The notes beneath the pieces were generated by a model, which saw only the letters and a list, made by a program, of their open reading frames with translations, had not been told where the DNA came from and did not search any database. Positions 1 to 7,000 of a stretch of DNA of 64,000 bases are shown piece by piece; position 1 is the first letter of the stretch; the number at the start of each line of letters is the position of its first letter. The position numbers and the translations under genes are program-made. The DNA is from Thalassospira lucentensis (lineage in GTDB: Bacteria > Pseudomonadota > Alphaproteobacteria > Rhodospirillales > Thalassospiraceae): assembly GCF_011806425.1 (NCBI RefSeq), contig NZ_JAATOV010000002.1, positions 310,001-374,000 on the forward strand. The letters run 5' to 3'.

Positions 1-293
1 CCCAACTTCTGGGCTTCGGCGATGGTGTGCAGGGCCAATGTGGTTTTACCTGAACTTTCCGGGCCGTAAATTTCAACAATACGGCCACGCGGCAGGCCGC
101 CAATGCCAAGCCCGATATCAAGGCCCAGCGATCCGGTTGAAATCGCCGAAATATCAACGGCGCTATCACGCTGGCCGAGCTTCATAATCGAGCCCTTGCC
201 AAATGCCCGTTCAATCTGCCCAAGGGCGGCTTCAAGTGCCTTCTGCTTATCCATAGTATCCTTATCCACCAAATGCAGCGCGGTCTGAATCAT
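1..293 (-). CDS. recA: RecA recombinase, N-terminal part (cut by the window edge)
   Basis: This is the 5' part of recA, running off the left edge; about 97 codons are visible. RecA coats single-stranded DNA, catalyses strand exchange and activates LexA self-cleavage. The visible protein has the usual RecA start region ([20 protein letters not shown]), the ISTGSLGLD segment and the Walker A loop GPESSGKTT near residues 80-88. The ATG at 293 gives an N-terminal extension of 13 residues before MDKQKAL, as remembered for other alphaproteobacterial RecA proteins; an ATG at 254 is the alternative. A LexA-type box lies about 140 bases upstream. Identity is certain, the exact start less so. Confidence 0.97.
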   Translation of the reverse strand, partial: MIQTALHLVDKDTMDKQKALEAALGQIERAFGKGSIMKLGQRDSAVDISAISTGSLGLDIGLGIGGLPRGRIVEIYGPESSGKTTLALHTIAEAQKL

Positions 294-433
294 TGCTCGA
301 ACTCTCTTATTCCACAGGGCCGGGTAGGATGCAACGCAGGCGGTTCCCCGGACCTAAGTGCGGAACGCCACCGCTTAAAATGCCTGCTGCCCTAACAGAT
401 TGAATTCCCTGTGACTGCCAGCAGAACGCTTGA

Positions 434-448
434 GAACATAATAAGAAC
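434..448 (-). promoter_or_regulatory. LexA (SOS) box of alphaproteobacterial type upstream of recA
   Basis: GAAC, seven bases, GAAC on the plus strand, i.e. GTTCTTATTATGTTC read toward recA. The direct repeat GTTC-N7-GTTC is the LexA site known from Alphaproteobacteria, unlike the CTGT-N8-ACAG palindrome of gammaproteobacteria. It is about 140 bases upstream of the recA start. A further GAAC at 424-427 sits six bases before the left half-site and is probably incidental. Confidence 0.8.
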
Positions 449-572
449 ACTCGCACATATTTTTAAATGTTGCAAGTTTGTTCTCATTTGGAAATCAACT
501 TGGCACGTTCCACCCGGCCGATGGCGAGGTTCGAATGGCGTAGAGCGTTGTAAGACCGCAAGAAACGGGAAA

Positions 573-1052
573 TTACGTGGTGATTTTCAGATGTTCGTGT
601 TTATGGGCGTGGCCATGATGGTCGTCGCCGTGGTGATGGGATTCGACATGCAATTCACCCGGCACGGAATAAAGTTCCCCATGACGCACACCGGGCTGGG
701 CCAGAATTTTATCGGCAAAGGCCCGGATATCAGCAAGGTTTCCGCGCAACGTCACGCTTTCAAGGCAGGTATCATGGTCAATGTGGAAATGGACCGTCGA
801 TACCGTCAGATCGTGATGTTCGTGCTGGGCGTTCATCAAACGCGATGCCAGCATGCGTTCTTCGTGGTCATAGACATAATTTAATACCGCGATGCCAACG
901 CCATTTTCGTCCTCGGCAAGCTTGGTCTGTTGCAGCTTTTCACGAATCAGATCACGGAACCCTTCGGACCGGTTGGTATAGCCGCGCTGATTAAGAAAGG
1001 TATCAAAGGCGTCCATCAGGTCATCTTCGATCGATACGGTCACGCGGGTCAT
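573..1052 (-). CDS. nikR: Nickel-responsive transcriptional regulator NikR
   Basis: A 159-residue ribbon-helix-helix repressor of the NikR family. Residues 1-45 form the DNA-binding domain (MTRVTVSIEDDLMDAFD). The rest is the ACT-like nickel-binding domain. Candidate square-planar nickel ligands are visible: a His in the cluster 77-80, His88, His90 and Cys96 (VHFHIDHDTCLE). The C-terminus is unusually histidine-rich (HHHGDDHHGHAHKHEH), which may be an extra metal store not found in the E. coli protein. It diverges from two exported nickel-associated proteins, and an inverted repeat resembling a NikR operator lies in the 98-base gap. It probably represses that pair and possibly itself when nickel is plentiful. 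Confidence 0.95.
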   Translation of the reverse strand: MTRVTVSIEDDLMDAFDTFLNQRGYTNRSEGFRDLIREKLQQTKLAEDENGVGIAVLNYVYDHEERMLASRLMNAQHEHHDLTVSTVHFHIDHDTCLESVTLRGNLADIRAFADKILAQPGVRHGELYSVPGELHVESHHHGDDHHGHAHKHEHLKITT

Positions 1053-1084
1053 TTCAATTCCCTTTCAGAATCATCAGCTTGACT

Positions 1085-1126
1085 TGTATGAACAAATTTG
1101 AAAAGTTCACACATTCTTTCTTATAG
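1085..1126 (+). promoter_or_regulatory. NikR-like operator overlapping a sigma70-type promoter
   Basis: TGTATGAAC (1085-1093) and GTTCACACA (1105-1113) form an inverted repeat matching at 8 of 9 positions with an 11-base spacer. The outer GTATGA/TCACAC halves resemble the E. coli NikR site (GTATGA...TCATAC), though the centre is one base shorter (15 rather than 16). A promoter TTGAAA (1098-1103), 17 bases, TTATAG (1121-1126) overlaps it, so bound NikR would block transcription of the gene starting at 1151. Confidence 0.7.
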
Positions 1127-1150
1127 CCCTAATTTCCCAAAGGATAGCAG

Positions 1151-1948
1151 ATGTTTCAATCAAAGTTCGCAACCAGTGTCATGATTGGTGCGATTGGCTG
1201 CTTGTTCAGCGGCGCGGTGAGCGCCCACGAATTCACCCTTATGACCAGCCCAAGTGACGCAAAAGCAGGCGAAACCATGACCTACGTTATGGATTCGAGC
1301 CACGTTTTCGGCAAAGCAGAAGAAGCAGAAGCCGCCAAACATCTTGCAGCGACTTTGATCACCGCCGATCAGAAAACCGACCTTGATTTCGATGTAAATG
1401 CCGATGCGCCCAACCAGATCGGTACATTTGATGCGCCAGAAACGGCCGCATGGCTTTCGGCACATCGTCTTCCGGTGATTTGGTCCCAGACTCCGGATGG
1501 CTGGCAGGAAGGTGGCGCGGATGAACATCCCGATGCCGTCGCAGCCGTTCGTTATGAAAAATTCGCCAAGGACCTGGTCGGTGCGGCGTCAGGCGACAAA
1601 GCCGATGCCTTTATCACCGCGCCGATTGGCGACCAGCTTGAAATCGTCCCACTTTCCGATCCGCGCGAAACCGCGATTGGCGATGATGCGACCTTCCAGA
1701 TCTTGCTTGATGGGCAACCGTTGACGACGTCGGTACTTGCCACCTATGCCGGGTTCACCGACACCCCGTCATCCTGGGCCTATGCGACCGAAACCCTGAC
1801 CGATGAACGCGGCAGCGGCATTGCCAAAGTGCGCATCAGCGCGCCGGGCACCTGGATTGTCCGCGTTGCCACCGACGTTGCCGACGAAGAAGAAGGCGTT
1901 CGTGCCCATAACCTGCGCGCGACCCTGACCTTTGATGTCGCGAAATAA
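1151..1948 (+). CDS. Periplasmic DUF4198 (NikK-like) nickel uptake component
   Basis: An exported protein of 265 residues. The signal peptide (about residues 1-25) ends at AVSA, so the mature protein begins with HEF; an N-terminal histidine is suited to metal binding. The rest is a DUF4198-type beta-rich domain. Proteins of this family (NikK) accompany energy-coupling-factor nickel transporters. The start has ribosome-binding sequence AAAGGA a few bases upstream. The neighbour downstream overlaps it, and nikR is divergent across an operator-like repeat, so nickel import is the likely role. The transporter core (NikMNQO) is not in this window, so the pair either serves a transporter encoded elsewhere or feeds another importer. 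Confidence 0.82.
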   Translation: MFQSKFATSVMIGAIGCLFSGAVSAHEFTLMTSPSDAKAGETMTYVMDSSHVFGKAEEAEAAKHLAATLITADQKTDLDFDVNADAPNQIGTFDAPETAAWLSAHRLPVIWSQTPDGWQEGGADEHPDAVAAVRYEKFAKDLVGAASGDKADAFITAPIGDQLEIVPLSDPRETAIGDDATFQILLDGQPLTTSVLATYAGFTDTPSSWAYATETLTDERGSGIAKVRISAPGTWIVRVATDVADEEEGVRAHNLRATLTFDVAK

Positions 1949-2507
1949 ATCGATGGGCGCAGGACAAAAACTGCTGCCAATCATTGTGATGGTGTTGATG
2001 GCCTTGGCATTTGCCGGGCCATCAACCGCCCACGCCCATGGCGCGGGCTGGCAGGTGATCGACAATAGTCATACGAATCAATATCGCTTTGGCTATACCG
2101 ACGGTACCGCAATGGCCTTTGCCGAGGTCGTCGTCACCGGGCCAAACGGTAAAACCTGGCAAAAGGGTCGCACGGACCGCACCGGGAATTTTGCCTTTGG
2201 CGTTGACCGCGACAGCCTGACCAAGTCGATGGCAGATACCGCGTCAAACGGTTGGAAAATCCACGTTGCCGATGGCATGGGGCATGTTGTTAATCTGACC
2301 TATCATCTGCCAAGCGTTGATAAGAACGGCACAGCAGACGAAACCACAACCGCCCCCAAAGAATCACACGCGTCCTTACAAGGCACGTCCGCCCTGCTTG
2401 ATTTACCGATCTGGGCCGGGGCGCTGTTTGGCATGAGCCTTTTGGTCAATCTGTTTGGCGGCATGTTTTTGTGGTCGCGCCGCCGCGCACGGGCCAGCAC
2501 GAAATAA
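1935..2507 (+). CDS. Membrane-anchored NikL-like nickel transport accessory protein
   Basis: About 190 residues. An N-terminal signal sequence ends near AHAHG; a periplasmic carboxypeptidase-regulatory-like beta domain follows (VVVTGPNGKTWQKGRTDRTG). A C-terminal membrane helix lies at about residues 162-180 and is followed by a basic tail (SRRRARASTK). This layout matches NikL, the anchored partner of NikK in nickel ECF systems. The histidines just after the signal sequence are candidate metal ligands. The ATG at 1935 overlaps the end of the preceding gene by 14 bases; an in-frame ATG at 1953, just after that stop codon, is equally possible. Both genes are probably co-transcribed from the NikR-controlled promoter. 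Confidence 0.78.
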   Translation: MSRNKSMGAGQKLLPIIVMVLMALAFAGPSTAHAHGAGWQVIDNSHTNQYRFGYTDGTAMAFAEVVVTGPNGKTWQKGRTDRTGNFAFGVDRDSLTKSMADTASNGWKIHVADGMGHVVNLTYHLPSVDKNGTADETTTAPKESHASLQGTSALLDLPIWAGALFGMSLLVNLFGGMFLWSRRRARASTK

Positions 2508-2572
2508 CCCACAAAGGCCAATCGCGTTGCCCCCGTGATGCGCATAAGCGCAGGGCCATTCAGACGCGAAGA

Positions 2573-3472
2573 TCAGTGCATAAACAAAAGTGCGACACCG
2601 GCAAAGGCAAGGCAGGTCCCAAAGGCCGCCTGCCAGCCGACCGGACGCCGCAAAATCAATCCTTCATAGACAATCAAGATCACCGGCGGCAGCGCCATTA
2701 AGGTTGATGCGATCCCGACATTGGCATTTTGCACTGCCAACATCGAAAGCCACACCCCAACCGCCGGGCCGATAAACGCCCCAAGAAACAGCCATTTACC
2801 GACATCTGGCGCCATACAGGCGGTAACGGTGCGCCGTACCCGCCCCAACAGGATGGCAATCCCCCACATGGCGATCACTGCCACCAGCGTTCTGATCCAT
2901 GTCGCCGAAAGGGCGGAATAACCATCAATCAAGGCGTATTTGGCAGTAATCAAATTGCTGACCTGGCCAATCGCGCCCCCAAGTCCAAACAAAACCCCGA
3001 CAACATAATTGCGCCCGGCAAGCCCAACCGGTCGGCCTTTTTTACCCAAAATCACCAACAAAACCCCACCCACCCCACAGGCGATACCAGTGATTTCAAT
3101 TGGTATGAGGATTTCGTCAAACAGAACCCACGCCAAAACCGCGCCCATGATCGGCACCGTCGACATTAACAGCATCGACAATCGGGCACCGAGCATCACA
3201 AATGCCTGAAACAGCATGGCATCGCCGATCACAAGGCCCAGAATAGACGACAGCGACAACCATCCGAGCTGTTCCCACGTGACCGCATTTGGCCATGGTT
3301 GGCCTTCCATCACCCAATGCAGAATGGTCAGGCAGAAAATCGAACAGATCAAACGCCCGCGATTAACCGTCTGCGCGCCGACTTTGCCGCCGATATTCGA
3401 AAAAATCATGCTCGACGTTGCCCAGCATAGGGCAGCGCTAAAAGCAGCAGCTTCGCCAAAGAAGGGAACCAT
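2573..3472 (-). CDS. EamA/DMT-family permease
   Basis: A 299-residue, very hydrophobic protein with about ten membrane helices arranged as two EamA repeats (about residues 5-140 and 155-298). It starts with the typical GEAAAFSAALCWATSSMIF and ends with a last helix at the extreme C-terminus. Drug/metabolite transporter superfamily members export or import small metabolites, but the substrate cannot be read from the sequence. It converges with the nickel gene pair, with only 65 bases between stops and no clear hairpin. Upstream lies a 471-base gap. It is monocistronic as far as can be seen. Confidence 0.85.
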   Translation of the reverse strand: MVPFFGEAAAFSAALCWATSSMIFSNIGGKVGAQTVNRGRLICSIFCLTILHWVMEGQPWPNAVTWEQLGWLSLSSILGLVIGDAMLFQAFVMLGARLSMLLMSTVPIMGAVLAWVLFDEILIPIEITGIACGVGGVLLVILGKKGRPVGLAGRNYVVGVLFGLGGAIGQVSNLITAKYALIDGYSALSATWIRTLVAVIAMWGIAILLGRVRRTVTACMAPDVGKWLFLGAFIGPAVGVWLSMLAVQNANVGIASTLMALPPVILIVYEGLILRRPVGWQAAFGTCLAFAGVALLFMH

Positions 3473-3943
3473 AGGGCGCGTTTCCAGATTTGTTTTTTTT
3501 GAGGTGCTTTTGCGGTCAAGCAGGTGGTAACGCTTCGGTCAACCGCACCTTATTTTAGGTCACAACTTAAGCCCGGTTTTGGATGCTTTGGCAATCGCAA
3601 TCCTCGCACAAATCGACACAATATCCCCCTCCAAGCATTAGCGTTCCTCGGCGTTTTTAAGCGAACGTTCAACCTTGGGGCTGGTTTGTTGGGTGGGCTA
3701 CGCGCGGGGATCAAACGATTGCGTTTGCAAAACCAACCCATGATAGCCGACGCCCGTCGATACCGCCGGGTTTCATGGCACGTGACGCCATGCTTCATGA
3801 TTATTTTTCAGGTGAAGATGCTTTTTAAGCGGTCTTTTGGCAGACCAGATAAGCCCGTGATGGAAAGCGGACCATCAAGAGACTGTTGAAGTGGATGCAC
3901 CGGATATAAATGCAGACATCCCGAAGCATGCGACAGACCGGAT
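3473..3943. other. Intergenic region, no gene recognised
   Basis: 471 bases between the start of the DMT permease gene and the end of the binding-protein gene, both on the minus strand. It must hold the permease promoter. Short open frames here have no family features or good ribosome-binding sites. No hairpin with a T-run and no RNA gene were recognised. Confidence 0.5.
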
Positions 3944-4645
3944 TTAAAGGTCTGCCAAGACTTTGCGATAGTTGACTGTACCCTGATCAAACTGGGGCAG
4001 ATAATGCGCGAATTCACCGCGCAGCCAGCTATATAGTGCCAAATCAGCGACCGGTATTATCTTGTACGCGTCAAGTGCACCGCCCAAAACGCGCAGTGAA
4101 TATGCATCAATCAAAATCGCATCAAGACGCCCGGCAAACAGCATTTTGTGCATCATTTCCGGGCCACCGGGAACCTTGATAAGATTGGCATACGTGCCCA
4201 TCAGGTCTGTGGACCAGGTTTGGCCCAACGCGACACCAAGCAGCTGATCTTTAAGATCATCAACACCGGAAATCGCCCCGTCACGTACCACCAAAAGCCC
4301 CTTCATATTCGCAAAGGTGACATCACCCCGCACAACCGAGACACCGCACAAATCGGGCAGGTTATCGCGTGCGACCAAAATACCATCCACCGTTCCAGTG
4401 CGAATGCCTTCGATGGATCGGGTCGCGGGCAATGCAATCGGCTCAACACAGAGCCCCGCCTGTGCCATCGCATGGCGATAGGCATCTGCCCCACGGTGAT
4501 CGAGATAAACTTTGGGCATCGCAATACGCAAACATGTTTCTTTGGCATGCGCAGTTGGCAACAGCTGAAACGACAGGAAAAGTGCCAGCAATAAAATCAC
4601 GGCAACACAACAGGATCGAACGAACCTGTTCTTTGGATCACGCAC
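3944..4645 (-). CDS. Periplasmic solute-binding protein, family 3 type
   Basis: A 233-residue exported protein. The first 34 residues are a signal peptide with a basic n-region and a long hydrophobic core ending AHA. The mature part begins CLRIAMPKVYLDHRGADAY and has the two-lobe layout of SBP_bac_3 proteins, including the late lobe-1 segment (GRLDAILIDAY). The start is GTG with GAGGG seven bases upstream. There is no permease or ATPase gene nearby, so it may be an orphan receptor rather than part of an ABC importer. It is shorter than typical amino-acid binding proteins. The substrate cannot be deduced. Confidence 0.72.
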   Translation of the reverse strand: MRDPKNRFVRSCCVAVILLLALFLSFQLLPTAHAKETCLRIAMPKVYLDHRGADAYRHAMAQAGLCVEPIALPATRSIEGIRTGTVDGILVARDNLPDLCGVSVVRGDVTFANMKGLLVVRDGAISGVDDLKDQLLGVALGQTWSTDLMGTYANLIKVPGGPEMMHKMLFAGRLDAILIDAYSLRVLGGALDAYKIIPVADLALYSWLRGEFAHYLPQFDQGTVNYRKVLADL

Positions 4646-5029
4646 TTTTTAACCCTCACGGCAATTCGTTTTTTTTATTGTCCCCTCGCGGGATGTTTGC
4701 CGTACCAACCAATTTGCCCGTTTGGCACATCTTACGTGCACCTTAGGACAATCGGACCTTATTTTTTATGGCCCGTTATAACGTCACAATAATCGGTCCC
4801 AACTGATTTGGCTATATTATACAGCAACCCGCGCGTTCTTTTTCCCGCGGCGCACAAAAAGTTGGTTTCACAGCGGTATGTTTGATTTTCGTCCATATTC
4901 GCAATGACGTTTCGGGGCATATGATCCAACCATAAGATGCATCTCAGGACCAAAACGCAGCGTTCACGGAACAAGCGGCCTTGGGGATAGTTACACACAA
5001 GAACCCTTGCGAATTCAGAAAGTCACCTG
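4646..5029. other. Intergenic region between divergent genes, no gene recognised
   Basis: 384 bases between a minus-strand binding-protein gene and the plus-strand exchanger gene; it should contain both promoters. An open frame at 4759-4998 on the minus strand has no family features and was not accepted. Confidence 0.5.
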
Positions 5030-6067
5030 ATGCCCTTTGACCTTGCCGAACTATCACTTGGCGTGATCGCAGCGATTTTTGCCGTCTGTACACTGATCAT
5101 TGGTTTTGCCGGAACGCGGCTTGCCAGTGTTGCCGTCAAATTGGCAGAACGCACCGGTATGGGCCAAATCATTGCGGGTGCGTTGTTTGTCGGGATGGCG
5201 ACCAGCCTTCCGGGCAGTGTTTTATCGGTCACCACCGCATGGCAAGGTCATACTGATCTTGCGATTGGCAATGCCCTTGGCGGGATTGCAGCACAGACAA
5301 CGTTTCTGGCAATTGCAGATTTTTTCTATCGCAAAGGCAATCTTGAACATGCCGCGGCCAGTGCGACGGGCCTTGCCCAAGCGACGTTGTTGGTCAGTAT
5401 GTTGGTTATTCCCATTATCGGTTATGCCGGACCGCAATGGATGATTTTCCACATTCACCCGGTATCGATCCTGCTGTTTGTGATTTATGGCTTTGGGTTG
5501 TCGTTGCTGTCAGAAATCCGCCAAGAACCGATGTGGCGCCCGAAAAAAACCGACCTGACCCAAGAAGACGCCAAAGAACACGAAGATGATATTCATCCTG
5601 AAAGCAGCCTGCGCCTGTGGACCGAGTTTCTTATTTTTGCGGCTGTCACGGCGGTTGCCGGACATATCATCGGCCAAGCGGGCCTTGCCATCGTTGATAA
5701 AACCGGCATGAGCGAAACCGCCGTTGGCACCTTCCTGACCGCGATATCAACATCATTTCCGGAATTTGTTTCGGCAATTGCCGCGGTACGCATGGGGGCC
5801 GTCAATTTGGCGGTTGGCGATATTATCGGCGGTAATGCCTTTGACGTGCTGTTTCTTGCGGCATCCGACTTCGCCTATCGCGATGGATCAATTTACGCCG
5901 CCTTTAGTGATCAGCATCTGTTTACCATCGCCCTTGTTATCCTCATGACCGGGGTTTTGTTGCTCGGCATGCTCAACCGCGAACGGCGCGGTATGGGCAA
6001 TATCGGCTGGGAAAGTGTCGCGATTCTGGGACTGTATGGCGGGTCGGTCTTTTATTTAGCGGGCTAG
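5030..6067 (+). CDS. CaCA-superfamily cation exchanger homologue (YrbG-like)
   Basis: A 345-residue membrane protein with two halves of about five helices and an acidic cytoplasmic loop (about residues 176-190). The second alpha repeat is canonical: STSFPE ending at Glu245, and GDIIGGNAFD about 25 residues later. The first repeat is degenerate: ATSLPG ends in Gly62 where the family has glutamate, and the matching GSN-type motif reads GNALGGIAAQ. In characterised exchangers, both alpha-repeat glutamates bind the ion. The fold is clear but calcium transport is doubtful. The last 36 codons recur as an orphan copy at 14381-14489. Confidence 0.85.
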   Translation: MPFDLAELSLGVIAAIFAVCTLIIGFAGTRLASVAVKLAERTGMGQIIAGALFVGMATSLPGSVLSVTTAWQGHTDLAIGNALGGIAAQTTFLAIADFFYRKGNLEHAAASATGLAQATLLVSMLVIPIIGYAGPQWMIFHIHPVSILLFVIYGFGLSLLSEIRQEPMWRPKKTDLTQEDAKEHEDDIHPESSLRLWTEFLIFAAVTAVAGHIIGQAGLAIVDKTGMSETAVGTFLTAISTSFPEFVSAIAAVRMGAVNLAVGDIIGGNAFDVLFLAASDFAYRDGSIYAAFSDQHLFTIALVILMTGVLLLGMLNRERRGMGNIGWESVAILGLYGGSVFYLAG

Positions 6068-6072
6068 ATAGC

Positions 6073-6099
6073 CTGCCCGCCTTCGCGAGTAGCGGGCAG
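6073..6099. terminator. Hairpin between convergent genes
   Basis: CTGCCCGC (6073-6080) and GCGGGCAG (6092-6099) form a perfect 8-base-pair stem around an 11-base loop, just after the exchanger stop codon. There is no T-run, so it is at best a weak intrinsic terminator. A similar hairpin follows the orphan copy of the exchanger end (14493-14513). Confidence 0.5.
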
Positions 6100-6103
6100 C
6101 ATC

Positions 6104-7000
6104 CTATGACGTCGGCGCTTGACTGACGTTAAGATGTTTGGACAAAAGATCCCTCCCCCATGGTAAATATCGCAACTCAAAAAACGCCAATTCGTGGCAC
6201 TGATTGGGTCGTTTTAAAGCGGCAAAATCATCGACCGGTACGGCTTTAAAATCATCCCCAGCACCGCTTGTTTGCGTAAATGCTTCAAGAACGACACCGG
6301 CACTGCAGGGAATAGCATCCAAATAGCTTTGGCGGACGAGGTCGGGCAACGTGCCAGTTCCTGCGCCATCTTGCGCCCACACATGCAGTCCTTTTTCGCT
6401 GAGTGCGTCTATCCAGTCGCCATAGACCTGACTGGCAACCTTTCCACCCGCATAGGTACTGACATGCACCGGCGCGTCCAGACGATCGGATAATCCAACC
6501 AAAAGGTCCTTGGCCCTCGTGCGCTGAGATGCTTGGCTATAGTTCCAATCATCAAGTTCGAGCGGCACATACCATCCCGCAATCGGCAAGTTCCATCGCG
6601 CGTTAATAACCTCGGCCTGCTTTAACGATTGTCCCAATGCGTACTGAAGATACGCGTCATAGGCCGCTGCATCGATTTCAGATAATCGCCGGTAATAGGC
6701 CGGATCCATATAAAGCCCCATAACCAAATCAAGGCCCGCCGCGTTGGCATCACGCAGCGCATTTACCAGCCAACCATCCTTTCCGCCAAAATCGATGTCG
6801 CCATAGCGCGTCCATTGAACAATGACGCTATTGATGCCGTTATCTTTGCTGTCGCGCCAAATATCACGCCACTTTTCCGGTGTGATCTTTTTGTCCGAAA
6901 CCGATGGCTGAAAAAACATGTATTGCGCAGCTGAGGCTTGGCACACTGGCAGCAATACCGCAGCCAGGAAAAATGCTGCGACAGGCATAAACCTAAACAT
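6104..7000 (-). CDS. Periplasmic DUF4434-type TIM-barrel protein of the glycan module
   Basis: A 298-residue exported protein; the signal peptide is about residues 1-24 (ends CQASA). The mature part reads like a DUF4434 glycoside-hydrolase-like barrel: early YMFFQPSVSDKKITPEKWR, WTRYGD, a GLYMDP strand, and the acidic WYVPLELDDWNY where catalytic or sugar-binding carboxylates would lie. It overlaps the nfrA-like stop codon (TAATG), so it is translationally coupled and last in the operon. From memory, E. coli ybcH, next to nfrA and nfrB, encodes the same kind of protein. A role in trimming or binding the secreted glycan is inferred. Confidence 0.72.
   Translation of the reverse strand: MFRFMPVAAFFLAAVLLPVCQASAAQYMFFQPSVSDKKITPEKWRDIWRDSKDNGINSVIVQWTRYGDIDFGGKDGWLVNALRDANAAGLDLVMGLYMDPAYYRRLSEIDAAAYDAYLQYALGQSLKQAEVINARWNLPIAGWYVPLELDDWNYSQASQRTRAKDLLVGLSDRLDAPVHVSTYAGGKVASQVYGDWIDALSEKGLHVWAQDGAGTGTLPDLVRQSYLDAIPCSAGVVLEAFTQTSGAGDDFKAVPVDDFAALKRPNQCHELAFFELRYLPWGRDLLSKHLNVSQAPTS

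Noticed and set aside
481..510. TGGCAC sequence near recA resembling a sigma54 -24 box
   Set aside because: The expected GC dinucleotide at the -12 position is absent, so the GG-N10-GC rule fails.
411..884. Plus-strand open frame of 157 codons opposite nikR
   Set aside because: It overlaps the well-supported nikR gene antisense and shows no family features.
4759..4998. Minus-strand open frame of 79 codons in the gap before the exchanger
   Set aside because: Cysteine- and arginine-rich composition without domain features or ribosome-binding site; typical chance frame in a divergent promoter region.
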